The notes beneath the pieces were generated by a model. The model was not told where the DNA came from. It worked only from the letters and a program-made list of their open reading frames with translations, and did not search any database. Shown one piece after another: positions 8,835-17,000 of a stretch of 64,000 nt of DNA. The position numbers and the translations under genes were made by a program. The stretch comes from Halovulum sp039180525. GTDB lineage: Bacteria > Pseudomonadota > Alphaproteobacteria > Rhodobacterales > Rhodobacteraceae. The stretch is from NCBI GenBank assembly GCA_039180525.1, contig JBCDDF010000007.1:46589-110588 (forward strand), given 5' to 3'. The first letter of the stretch is position 1. The number at the start of each line of letters is the position of its first letter.

Positions 8835-10142
8835 ATGATCCCGCGCTATTCCCGCCCCGACATGGTGGCGATCTGGTCGCCCGAAACCAAATTTCGCATC
8901 TGGTTCGAGATCGAGGCCCATGCCTGCGATGCCCAGGCCGCGCTGGGCGTGGTTCCCAAGGAAGCCGCGGCCGCGGTGTGGAAGGCCAAAGACGTGAGCT
9001 TCGACGTGGCCCGAATCGACGCCATCGAGCGCGAAACCAAGCATGACGTGATCGCCTTTCTGACCCATCTGGCAGAAATCATCGGCCAGACCGAGGCGCG
9101 CTTCGTGCATCAGGGCATGACCTCTTCGGATGTGCTGGACACGACCTTCGCGGTGCAGCTGACCCGGGCCGCCGACATACTGTTGGCCGATCTGGACGCG
9201 CTTTTGGCCGCGCTGCGGGCCCGGGCGGAGGAGCACAAGTTCACTATCTGCATCGGCCGCAGCCACGGCATCCATGCCGAACCTGTGACCTTTGGCCTGA
9301 AGCTTGCCACCGCCTATGCCGAGATGGACCGCAACCGCGCCCGCCTGGCGGCGGCACGGGCGGAAATCGCCACCTGCGCGGTGTCCGGCGCGGTCGGCAC
9401 CTTCGCCAATATCGACCCTGCGGTCGAGGCGCATGTGGCCGAACGGATGGGGCTTCGGCCCGAGCCGGTATCGACCCAGGTGATCCCGCGCGACCGGCAT
9501 GCGATGTTCTTTGCGACTTTGGGTGTGATTGCGTCCTCGATCGAGCGGATCGCGACCGAGATCCGCCACCTTCAGCGCACCGAGGTTCTGGAGGTGGAGG
9601 AATACTTCGCCCCCGGTCAGAAAGGATCCTCGGCGATGCCGCACAAACGCAACCCGGTGCTGACCGAAAACCTGACTGGTTTGGCCCGCCTGGTGCGCAT
9701 GACCGTGGCGCCCGCGATGGAAAACGTCGCATTGTGGCACGAGCGCGATATCTCCCATTCCTCGGTGGAGCGCAATATCGGGCCGGACGCCACCGTAACG
9801 CTCGATTTCGCGCTCGCCCGGCTGACCCAGGTGATCGAACGGCTGGTCGTCTATCCAGACAGAATGTCCCGCAATATGAACCGGTTCCGGGGCCTAATTC
9901 ACTCTCAGCGCGTGCTGCTGGCGTTGACCCAGAAGGGCGTCAGCCGCGAGGATGCCTATCGCCTGGTCCAACGCAACGCGATGAAGGTCTGGGAAGAGGA
10001 TAAGGACTTCCTGACCGAGTTGCAGGCCGATCGTGAGGTGACCGCGGCGCTGTCGGGGCCGGAAATCGCCGAGAATTTCGACCTCGACTATCATACCAAG
10101 CATGTGGAGGCGATTTTTGCGCGGGTTTTCGGCCCGGCATAG
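8835..10142 (+). CDS. purB: Adenylosuccinate lyase
   Basis: Catalyses two fumarate-releasing steps in purine synthesis, SAICAR to AICAR and adenylosuccinate to AMP. 435 aa, the usual length. The fumarase/aspartase superfamily signature GSSAMPHKRNP is at about residue 262, and the catalytic region FVHQGMTSSDVLDT and IGRSHGIHAEP (with the general acid/base His) are present. The ATG at 8835 starts MIPRYSRPDMVAIWS, as in related proteins. Other purine genes (purC, purS, purQ) lie about 1.2 kb further on, so this region collects much of the pathway. Confidence 0.97.
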   Translation: MIPRYSRPDMVAIWSPETKFRIWFEIEAHACDAQAALGVVPKEAAAAVWKAKDVSFDVARIDAIERETKHDVIAFLTHLAEIIGQTEARFVHQGMTSSDVLDTTFAVQLTRAADILLADLDALLAALRARAEEHKFTICIGRSHGIHAEPVTFGLKLATAYAEMDRNRARLAAARAEIATCAVSGAVGTFANIDPAVEAHVAERMGLRPEPVSTQVIPRDRHAMFFATLGVIASSIERIATEIRHLQRTEVLEVEEYFAPGQKGSSAMPHKRNPVLTENLTGLARLVRMTVAPAMENVALWHERDISHSSVERNIGPDATVTLDFALARLTQVIERLVVYPDRMSRNMNRFRGLIHSQRVLLALTQKGVSREDAYRLVQRNAMKVWEEDKDFLTELQADREVTAALSGPEIAENFDLDYHTKHVEAIFARVFGPA

Positions 10143-10230
10143 GTCCGATCACGGGCGGGTCGCGTATATGCTGCACAACACAACGGACCAGCTTACCAGG
10201 GAGGCCGCAATGATCTCATGACGTTACGCG

Positions 10231-10737
10231 ATGATCGTGCCCTTTGCGTTGGCTTTTGCGCCACCGCGCGTAGCAGCGGCGGCCCCTGGTTTCAGCTTTG
10301 ACAATATCGACGGCGGCACGATCGATCTGGCGGCGCATCGCGGTCGGCCCGTGCTGGTGGTCAACACCGCCTCGCGCTGCACCTTCACCCGCCAATACGA
10401 CCAACTGCAGGCATTGCACGACGCCTATGGCGACCGCGCGCTGATCCTGGCCGTGCCGTCGGACGATTTCGGCGGTCAGGAATTCGATACGGCGGCAGAG
10501 GTGAAGGCGTTCTGCGCGGTGAATTTCGCGCTGACCGTGCCGATGACCGACATCACCCGCGTGCGCGGCCCCCAGGCGCACCCGTTTTTTACCTGGGCCG
10601 CACAGCAAGGCGTGCGCCCGCGTTGGAACTTTCACAAGATACTGCTGGATGCCGAAGGCAGGATCGCGGCGGAGTTTCCGTCGCAGGTCGCCCCGGATGA
10701 TCGGCGGATCTCACGGGCGCTCGACGCGCTGCTCTGA
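10231..10737 (+). CDS. Glutathione-peroxidase-like protein, exported; early in-frame TGA upstream of this start
   Basis: 168 aa thiol peroxidase of the GPx family. The catalytic Cys50 sits in NTASRCTFTRQY, the Gln in FGGQEF and the Trp-Asn pair in RWNFHKIL, so the Cys-Gln-Trp-Asn tetrad is complete with Cys rather than selenocysteine. The N terminus is an Ala/Phe-rich export signal ending near AAAAP. A well-placed AGGGAGG (10198-10204) serves an ATG at 10210, not this ATG; that frame reads Met-Ile-Ser and then TGA at 10219-10221 before reaching Met at 10231. Either a nonsense change has cut the signal peptide's n-region, or translation restarts at 10231. The 3' end overlaps the convergent DUF2256 gene. 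Confidence 0.75.
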   Translation: MIVPFALAFAPPRVAAAAPGFSFDNIDGGTIDLAAHRGRPVLVVNTASRCTFTRQYDQLQALHDAYGDRALILAVPSDDFGGQEFDTAAEVKAFCAVNFALTVPMTDITRVRGPQAHPFFTWAAQQGVRPRWNFHKILLDAEGRIAAEFPSQVAPDDRRISRALDALL

Positions 10738-10881
10738 CGCGCCTGCTTTGCGGCAGCGGTCCGAACAGTAGCGCACATTTCCCCAATCCCGCGCCCATTT
10801 CTTGCGCCAGGTGAACGGCCGCCCGCAGGCGGCGCAGTCCTTCGTCGGCAGACCCTTTGGATTGCGAAAACCGGGTGTCAG
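10711..10881 (-). CDS. DUF2256 domain zinc-ribbon-like protein, probable CTG start
   Basis: 56 aa. The translation contains KGLPTKDCAACGRPFTWRKK and then KWARDW and VRYCSDRCR, an excellent match to the DUF2256 pattern with two CxxC/CxxxC metal-binding pairs. Function is unknown. No ATG, GTG or TTG exists in frame before the conserved core. A CTG at 10881-10879 overlaps the TGA of the zeta-subunit gene as CTGA, the geometry of coupled starts, so I infer a CTG start with translational coupling. The last 27 bases overlap the convergent peroxidase gene. The core identification is firm; the start is uncertain. Confidence 0.7.
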   Translation of the reverse strand: MTPGFRNPKGLPTKDCAACGRPFTWRKKWARDWGNVRYCSDRCRKAGASEQRVERP

Positions 10882-11198
10882 CCGCCGGTCTCCGTCATGA
10901 CCTGGGACTTGGCTTCGATCATCAGCGCGGCCATCTTTTCGCGGATTTCCGCCTCGGTCGCCTTGCCGCCCAAATCACCGGAAACCTTGCGAAAGACGTC
11001 TTCGTCGCCGGCCTCCTCGAAATCGGATCGGATCACCTCTTTGGCATAGGCATCGGCCTCCGCGCCCGACTTGCCCAACAGATCCGCCGCCCAAAGCCCC
11101 AACAGTTTGTTGCGGCGCGCCTCTGCCTTAAACTGCATCTCGGCGTCATGGGCGTATTTCTTTTCAAACGCCTGTTCGCGATCGTCGAATGTGGTCAT
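10878..11198 (-). CDS. F1-ATPase inhibitor zeta subunit (DUF1476 family)
   Basis: 106 aa, the alphaproteobacterial zeta subunit first described in Paracoccus, which binds the F1 catalytic interface and blocks ATP hydrolysis in one direction. Starts MTTFDDREQAFEKKYAHD, the conserved inhibitory N-terminal segment, followed by RRNKLLGLWAADLLG and the four-helix body. It is divergent from purC with 130 bp between starts, as often seen in Rhodobacterales. DUF2256 follows on the same strand with a CTGA overlap. Confidence 0.92.
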   Translation of the reverse strand: MTTFDDREQAFEKKYAHDAEMQFKAEARRNKLLGLWAADLLGKSGAEADAYAKEVIRSDFEEAGDEDVFRKVSGDLGGKATEAEIREKMAALMIEAKSQVMTETGG

Positions 11199-11328
11199 GC
11201 ATCTCCTCCGCCGTTGAACCTGAGATAAGCGCCCTGCCCTATCGCGGACAAGGGGTCGGGTTCCGAATCCTTGTACCTTTCCGCGCCATTGGCTAAAGCG
11301 GCGCCATTCATCCCAGCCGGAGACGCCG

Positions 11329-12090
11329 ATGGCACGCCGCCGCCTAGTCTATGAGGGTAAGGCCAAAATTCTTTACGAAGGGCCCGAACCGGACACGCTG
11401 ATCCAGCATTTCAAGGACGATGCGACCGCGTTCAACGCCGAAAAGCACGACATCGTCGAAGGTAAGGGCGTGCTGAACAACCGGCTGTCGGAATACTTCA
11501 TGTCAGGGCTGAACGCGATCGGCGTGCCGACGCATTTCATCAAGCGTCTGAATATGCGCGAACAGCTGGTGCGCATGGCCGAGATCATCCCGCTGGAGGT
11601 CGTGGTGCGCAATCTGGCCGCCGGGTCGATGGCCAAGCGGCTTGGGATCGAAGAGGGCACGCCCCTCCCCCGTCCGATCATCGAGTTCTATTTCAAGGAC
11701 GACAAACTCGGCGACCCGCTGGTGACCGAGGAACACGTGATCGCATTCAACTGGGCCAGCCAGCAGGATATCGACGACATGATAGCCCTGGCGCTGCGGG
11801 TGAACGACTACATGTCGGGGCTGATGTTCGGGGTCGGCATCAAGCTGGTGGATTTCAAGATCGAGATCGGCCGGATCTATGACGGCGACTTCCAGCGGCT
11901 GATCGTGGCCGATGAGATCTCTCCCGACAGTTGCCGGCTGTGGGACATCGAAAGCGGCCAGAAGCTGGACAAGGACGTGTTCCGCCGCGATCTGGGCAAT
12001 CTGGCCGATGCCTATACCGAGGTTGCGCGCCGCTTTGGCGTGCTTCCGCGCAACGGCATGGCCGTGCCCGGCCCCAAACTGGTGCAATAG
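11329..12090 (+). CDS. purC: SAICAR synthetase
   Basis: Phosphoribosylaminoimidazole-succinocarboxamide synthase, 253 aa, normal bacterial length. Ligates aspartate to CAIR with ATP. Motifs: YEGKAKILYE near the N terminus, EVVVRNLAAGSMAKR (PurC signature 1) near residue 88, and LVDFKIEIGR (signature 2) near 173. It heads a tight purC-purS-purQ operon, with purS starting 5 bases after the purC stop. The zeta-subunit gene diverges from its promoter region. Confidence 0.97.
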   Translation: MARRRLVYEGKAKILYEGPEPDTLIQHFKDDATAFNAEKHDIVEGKGVLNNRLSEYFMSGLNAIGVPTHFIKRLNMREQLVRMAEIIPLEVVVRNLAAGSMAKRLGIEEGTPLPRPIIEFYFKDDKLGDPLVTEEHVIAFNWASQQDIDDMIALALRVNDYMSGLMFGVGIKLVDFKIEIGRIYDGDFQRLIVADEISPDSCRLWDIESGQKLDKDVFRRDLGNLADAYTEVARRFGVLPRNGMAVPGPKLVQ

Positions 12091-12094
12091 CGAC

Positions 12095-12340
12095 GTGAAG
12101 GCGCGGGTGTTCGTGACGTTGAAGCCGGGCGTGCTGGATCCCCAGGGTGCGGCAGTGCAGCACGCGTTGGGGACGCTGGGCTTCACCGGTATTGGCGCGG
12201 TGCGGCAGGGCAAGGTTCTGGAGTTCGACATGGACACCGCCGACGCGCAGGCGGCAGAGGCCGATCTGGCGCGCATGTGCGAGGCGCTGCTGGCCAACAC
12301 CGTCATCGAGGACTACCGGATCGAGGTGCCGGCGCCGTGA
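12095..12340 (+). CDS. purS: Phosphoribosylformylglycinamidine synthase subunit PurS
   Basis: 81 aa accessory subunit that bridges PurL and PurQ for ammonia transfer in FGAM synthesis. The sequence VKARVFVTLKPGVLDPQG is the usual N terminus, and LEFDMD plus the C-terminal EDYRIEV strand complete the ferredoxin-like fold. It begins with GTG 5 bases after purC and its TGA overlaps the purQ GTG (GTGA). The large PurL subunit is not in this window. Confidence 0.95.
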   Translation: MKARVFVTLKPGVLDPQGAAVQHALGTLGFTGIGAVRQGKVLEFDMDTADAQAAEADLARMCEALLANTVIEDYRIEVPAP

Positions 12341-13002
12341 AGGCCGCGGTCATCGTCTTTCCCGGCTCCAATTGCGACCGGGATCTGGCGGTGGCGTTCG
12401 CGCGTGCCAGCGGGCGGCAAACGCGGATGGTCTGGCACAAGGATGCGACCCTGCCGCCGGGGCTGGATCTGATCGGCGTGCCGGGTGGATTTTCCTTCGG
12501 CGATTACCTACGCTGCGGCGCGATTGCTGCGCGCGCGCCGATCATGCGCGCGGTGGGCGATTTCGCCGCAGGCGGCGGGCCTGTCTTGGGCATCTGCAAC
12601 GGGTTCCAGGTGCTGATCGAGGCCGGGCTCTTGCCCGGAGCGCTGATGCGCAACGCACAACTGACCTTTGTCTGCCGCGATGTCGGGCTGCGCGTCGAGA
12701 CGACCGACAGCCCCTTCACCGCGGGCTATCAAAAGGGTCAGCGGATCCGCCTGCCGGTGGCCCATCACGACGGCAACTATGTCGCCGATGCCGACCAGAT
12801 TGCGCGGCTGCGCGGCGAGGGGCGCGTGGCCTTTGCCTATCGCGACAATCCAAACGGATCGGCCGGGGATATCGCCGGCATTCTGTCTCAGAACGGTCGC
12901 GTTCTGGGGATGATGCCGCATCCCGAACGCGCCTACGACCCGGCGCTGGGCAATACCGACGGTGCGCCACTGTTCGAAGCACTGGCCGGGGTGACTGCTT
13001 GA
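12337..13002 (+). CDS. purQ: Phosphoribosylformylglycinamidine synthase subunit PurQ
   Basis: 221 aa glutaminase subunit of FGAM synthetase. It has the class I glutamine amidotransferase triad: nucleophile Cys in GICNGFQVL (near residue 87) and the His/Glu pair in MPHPERA near residue 193. The IVFPGSNCDRD N terminus is diagnostic for PurQ. I use the GTG that overlaps the purS stop; an earlier in-frame ATG lies inside purS. It ends the pur cluster; a sensor kinase gene follows after 46 bp. Confidence 0.96.
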   Translation: MKAAVIVFPGSNCDRDLAVAFARASGRQTRMVWHKDATLPPGLDLIGVPGGFSFGDYLRCGAIAARAPIMRAVGDFAAGGGPVLGICNGFQVLIEAGLLPGALMRNAQLTFVCRDVGLRVETTDSPFTAGYQKGQRIRLPVAHHDGNYVADADQIARLRGEGRVAFAYRDNPNGSAGDIAGILSQNGRVLGMMPHPERAYDPALGNTDGAPLFEALAGVTA

Positions 13003-13048
13003 GCCGGGCGGTCTTGCCGGTACCGCCGCCCTGCCCTAGCCTGCGGCT

Positions 13049-14809
13049 ATGACGGAACCGCGCCGGATAGCGATCCTTCGATCCCGCATGTCGCCCGGGT
13101 TCCGGGTCGGGCTGGCCGCATTCGCGCTGTGTGTGGTCGGCGTGATGTTCGCCACCAACTATTTTCTGACCCAGCGCTTCACCAATGCGCAGCGTATCGA
13201 CAGCCAGTATCATGCAACGCTTTATTCCAGCGGGCTGGTCACTCTGCTGCGCCAGCAGTCGTTGGTGCCGCTTTTGCTTGCCCGCGATCCGATCCTGATC
13301 ACCGCGTTGCGCACGAAGGACTTCACCAACACCTCCGCAAGGTTGATCGAGGTGACCGAAGACATTCGCGAAGCGCCGATCACGCTGGTCGACATCGACG
13401 GCCGTGTCGTGGCTGCCTCTGACCGCAACACGCTGGGATCCTCGCTGGCCGACCAGCCCTATGTCACCAACGCGCTGCGCGAGACGCGCACGGCCTTCAC
13501 CGTGACCGGCGGGGATGCCGCCAACACGCTGGGCGTGTTTTATTCGCGAAAGGTCGAAGACGGCGATGAGATTCTAGGCGCAATCGTCGTCCAGGTGCCG
13601 CTGCGCGAGCTTGAAAACACCTGGCGCACCCGAAACGACATGGTCACCGTCACCGACACTTCTGACCAGGTGATCCTGAGTTCGCAACCGCGCTGGCGCA
13701 CGCAGGAATTGTCCACAATCCTGGCCGCGCAGCCGCCGCCCTCGGCCGTGCAGCGCGCGCTGACACCCCGGCGGGAGGCGATCCAGGCGGAGCCGTTCGT
13801 CTTTCTCGATGGCCAGGCGATGCTGCGCACCGAAGTGCGCACTGGCTTCCGCGGCTGGCGGCTGACCTATTTCAGCACGCTCACCGGGGTTCGCGCCCGG
13901 GTGAACGGCATTCTTGCGCTGGAAGCGATGGTTTTCGCCTCTCTGGCCGCGGTGGCGCTGTTTCTGGCCAACAAGCGGCTGGAACGCCAATCGCGCGCGA
14001 TGGCCGAGGAATCGGACGAGCTGCGCCGGTTAAACGCACGCCTGAGCCAGGAAATAGAGGAACGCGAGCGGGTCGAACGCGATCTGCAGACCGCCGAACA
14101 AAGCCTGGAACAGGCGTCGAAACTGGCCGCCATCGGCCAGATGTCGGCCGCTGTCAGCCACGAGTTGAACCAACCGCTGGCGGCGATGCGCACCTATCTG
14201 GCTGGGGCGCGGCTGTTGCTGCAACGCAGCCGCACCGACGAGGCGTTGTCATCTTTCCATCGCATCGACGATTTGATCGAGCGGATGGGCACCATCACGC
14301 GGCAGATGAAATCCTATGCCCGCAAGGGGGGCAACGATCTGCGCGAGGTCGATCTGCGCGACGCGGTCGATGGCAGCCTGTCGATGATGGCGCCGCAACT
14401 GGGCCAAACCCGGGTCGAGGTGCGCAAATCGCTGCCGCGCGAGCCGGTGATCGTGCGTGCCGATCCGATCCGGCTGGATCAGATCATCGTCAACCTGCTG
14501 CGCAACGCGCTTGATGCGGTGAAAGACGCGGACAATCCGGTGGTCGACATCCTGGTCGTCCAGGGCCAGCAGGTGCTCTTGCGCGTGCGCGACAACGGCC
14601 ACGGGATCGAGGATCCCGACGCATTGTTCGAGCCCTTCTACACCACCAAGAAACCCGGCGAAGGCGTGGGCCTGGGTCTTGCCATCTCTGCCGGGATCGC
14701 CAAGGAGTTGGGTGGGCGGCTTCTTGCCAAAAACGCGGAACCGGCCGGGGCGATATTCGAACTCCAATTGCCGCGTGCGATGGCTGCGGCTCCCCAAGCG
14801 GCTGAATAG
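13049..14809 (+). CDS. dctB: DctB-type C4-dicarboxylate sensor histidine kinase
   Basis: 586 aa inner-membrane kinase. Two hydrophobic segments (about residues 17-38 and 290-310) enclose a periplasmic double-Cache-like sensor domain. A cytoplasmic coiled coil follows, with the ERERVERDLQTAEQSLEQA stretch, then HisKA with SHELNQPLAAMRTYLAGAR (phosphoacceptor His near 371) and HATPase with N-box NLLRNALDAV, DNGHGIED and GVGLGLAI. HELNQPLAAMR is characteristic of the DctB/FixL-like HPK4 group. Paired with the dctD-like regulator 11 bp downstream. No dctPQM transporter lies in the window, so the dicarboxylate role is inferred from homology. Confidence 0.88.
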   Translation: MTEPRRIAILRSRMSPGFRVGLAAFALCVVGVMFATNYFLTQRFTNAQRIDSQYHATLYSSGLVTLLRQQSLVPLLLARDPILITALRTKDFTNTSARLIEVTEDIREAPITLVDIDGRVVAASDRNTLGSSLADQPYVTNALRETRTAFTVTGGDAANTLGVFYSRKVEDGDEILGAIVVQVPLRELENTWRTRNDMVTVTDTSDQVILSSQPRWRTQELSTILAAQPPPSAVQRALTPRREAIQAEPFVFLDGQAMLRTEVRTGFRGWRLTYFSTLTGVRARVNGILALEAMVFASLAAVALFLANKRLERQSRAMAEESDELRRLNARLSQEIEERERVERDLQTAEQSLEQASKLAAIGQMSAAVSHELNQPLAAMRTYLAGARLLLQRSRTDEALSSFHRIDDLIERMGTITRQMKSYARKGGNDLREVDLRDAVDGSLSMMAPQLGQTRVEVRKSLPREPVIVRADPIRLDQIIVNLLRNALDAVKDADNPVVDILVVQGQQVLLRVRDNGHGIEDPDALFEPFYTTKKPGEGVGLGLAISAGIAKELGGRLLAKNAEPAGAIFELQLPRAMAAAPQAAE

Positions 14810-14820
14810 GTGGAATTGCC

Positions 14821-16164
14821 TTGAAGAACGTAGTGGCGATCATCGACGACGAAGCGGATATGCGCGGGTCGATCGCGCAATGGCTCAGCCTGTCGGGCTA
14901 TGAACCACAAAGCTATGACAGCGGTGAGGCGGCGCTGGCCAAGATCCGCGCCGATTTTCCCGGCGTCATCATCTCTGACATCAAGATGCCGGGCATGGAC
15001 GGGATGCAACTGCTGCGGCGGCTACAATCGATTGATAAGGCGCTGCCGGTGATACTGATCACCGGCCATGGCGATGTGGCGTTGGCCGTCGATGCCATGC
15101 GGCGCGGTGCCTATGACTTCATCGAAAAACCCTTCGATCCCGAACGGCTGGCCGATCTGGTGCGCAAGGCGGCGAACACGCGGCGGCTGACGCTGGACAA
15201 TCGCAACCTGCGTCGAGAGATGGCGGACGGCACGATGCTGCTGCGCAAACTGGTCGGATCGAGCCATGTCATCGAAAAGCTGCGCGAGACGATCCTGGAT
15301 GTCGCGCAGGCCGACGGCCATGTCCTGATCACCGGTGAAACCGGCACCGGCAAGGCCCTGATCGCCCATGCGCTGCATGCCTGCGGGCCGCGCAAGGGGC
15401 AGGCCTATGTTTCGGTCAACTGCGCGTCGCGCGCTCCGGAAGAGCTGGAGGCGATGCTATTCGGCCCCTTGCCCGAAGGCGACCGGCGGCCGGCGATAGA
15501 GGCATCGGACGGCGGTACGCTGTGCCTGGAAAATGTCGAGGCGCTGCCCGAGGCGCTGCAGGCGCGGCTGGTCAGCGAATTGCGCCGGATCGGTTCCCCC
15601 GACACCGGTATCGCACCGCGCAATCTGCAGATCGTGTCGATCTCAAGCGCCATCCATAGTCTGGACAAACCGCCCGAGGGGATGCGCGAGGATCTGTTCT
15701 ATTGGCTGGCCGCGCTGCATATCAGCACTCCGCCGCTGCGCGAACGCGGCGAGGATATCCTGCTGCTGTTCAACCGGTTCTGCGCCCGCTTCGCCGAGGA
15801 TTACGGCTGCGACGCGCCAGAGATCTCGGCCGAAGACGCCGCCCGGCTTATCCAGGCGCAGTGGCCCGGCAATATCCGCCAACTGATGAACGTGGCCGAA
15901 CGCGCGGTGCTGCAGAAGCGGCGGGGCGAGGACGGCCTGACCGGGCTTTTGAACGAGAACCCAGTCGCATCGATCACGCCGGAGATCCTGGTCGAAAAAC
16001 CGCTGCGCGAACATGTCGAGGCGTTCGAGAAGATGCTGATCGACAACGCCCTACGGCGCAACCATGGCGCGGTGTCCTCGGTCATGGAGGAACTGGCCCT
16101 GCCCCGCCGCACGCTAAATGAAAAGATGGCGAAATACGGACTGGTCCGCGCCGAGTATTTGTAA
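14821..16164 (+). CDS. dctD: DctD-type response regulator with degenerate AAA+ domain
   Basis: 447 aa, TTG start. Receiver domain residues 1-120 with the acidic pocket (IIDDE), phosphoacceptor Asp53 in IISDIKMPGMDG, Thr81 and Lys103. The AAA+ domain has an intact Walker A (GETGTGK, 172-178), but the sigma54-contact GAFTGA loop is absent (LPEGDRRPAIEAS occupies its place), the Walker B acidic motif reads GTLCLENV instead of GTLFLDEI, and the REDLYYRL arginine finger is REDLFYWL. A Fis-type HTH (AVSSVMEELALPRRTLNEKM) closes the protein. By family knowledge such a protein should not activate sigma54 promoters; it may act with the housekeeping RNA polymerase, like NtrC of Rhodobacter. Cognate kinase is dctB upstream. 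Confidence 0.87.
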   Translation: MKNVVAIIDDEADMRGSIAQWLSLSGYEPQSYDSGEAALAKIRADFPGVIISDIKMPGMDGMQLLRRLQSIDKALPVILITGHGDVALAVDAMRRGAYDFIEKPFDPERLADLVRKAANTRRLTLDNRNLRREMADGTMLLRKLVGSSHVIEKLRETILDVAQADGHVLITGETGTGKALIAHALHACGPRKGQAYVSVNCASRAPEELEAMLFGPLPEGDRRPAIEASDGGTLCLENVEALPEALQARLVSELRRIGSPDTGIAPRNLQIVSISSAIHSLDKPPEGMREDLFYWLAALHISTPPLRERGEDILLLFNRFCARFAEDYGCDAPEISAEDAARLIQAQWPGNIRQLMNVAERAVLQKRRGEDGLTGLLNENPVASITPEILVEKPLREHVEAFEKMLIDNALRRNHGAVSSVMEELALPRRTLNEKMAKYGLVRAEYL

Positions 16165-16220
16165 TGTGCCGGGGGCTTTAATTTTGCCTACCGGCGCTTA
16201 AGATCTGACACACGCAAGAA

Positions 16221-17000
16221 ATGAGGATTGACCCAATGTTGCCCCGCAGCCTCCTGATGCCCGCGGCCGCCTTTGTTGCGGCTGCGACGTTCGCCGCGGC
16301 CCCTGCGGCTGCTCAGATGTCGCAAGTCTCTGTCCATATGGGCGAGATGGCCTCGACCATGGCGACGGAGCGCGAAGGTCAGCGCGATACGATCCGGTTC
16401 GAGCCCTGGCAGATGATCGGCGATCTGTTCCGCGAGGATATCGTCCTGCTGATGCGCCACGGACCTACCGACTGGTCAAAGCGTGATGCGGTGGACGTCG
16501 CCCCGACCGACTGCGGCAACCAGCGGATCATGACCGCCGAAGGCAAGGAAGACATGCGCAATTTCGGCATCCTTTTGGCCGGCAACGATCTGCGTCCGTC
16601 CAAGATCGTGGTCAGCCAGTGGTGCCGCAACCAGGAAACGCTGGACGCGATGATGGAGGGCTTCAACCTGATTGACCCCGAATGGGCGCAATCGGTCGAG
16701 GTCGAGACCGATCCGAACGTCAGCCTGCTGCTGTCGCTGCAGGGCGCGCCCAACGTCACCGCCATGCGCGAACGCATCGCGGCCTGGGACGGGCATGACG
16801 AAAACGAAGGGCCCCTTTTGGTGTTGTCGCATTTCACCAATATCGACGAATTGACCGAATTCCACGTCTATGAGGGCGAGATGCTGGTGCTGGATCCCAA
16901 GCGCGAAAACCGCGTCCTGGGCTATCTGCGCCTGCGCAGCGCCACCCCGGATGTCGGCCACTTCGCCGCCGACGGGAACTCGGATGTCGAGGATCGCTAG
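16221..17000 (+). CDS. Exported histidine phosphatase superfamily protein
   Basis: 259 aa with a signal peptide rich in Ala (cleavage likely after APAAAQM). The phosphatase core shows LLMRHGPTDW, holding the RHG phospho-acceptor His, VVSQWCRNQETLD with a second phosphate-binding Arg, and LVLSHFTNID with the second catalytic His, so the active site looks complete. Substrate unknown; probably periplasmic. Either the ATG at 16221 or the one at 16236 (better spaced from an AGGA) could be the start. It overlaps the end of the convergent DUF1638 gene by 4 bp. Confidence 0.8.
   Translation: MRIDPMLPRSLLMPAAAFVAAATFAAAPAAAQMSQVSVHMGEMASTMATEREGQRDTIRFEPWQMIGDLFREDIVLLMRHGPTDWSKRDAVDVAPTDCGNQRIMTAEGKEDMRNFGILLAGNDLRPSKIVVSQWCRNQETLDAMMEGFNLIDPEWAQSVEVETDPNVSLLLSLQGAPNVTAMRERIAAWDGHDENEGPLLVLSHFTNIDELTEFHVYEGEMLVLDPKRENRVLGYLRLRSATPDVGHFAADGNSDVEDR

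Noticed and set aside
10219..10221. TGA as selenocysteine codon in the peroxidase gene
   Set aside because: The catalytic position is already Cys50, the TGA falls before the signal peptide core, and no adjacent SECIS hairpin was seen.
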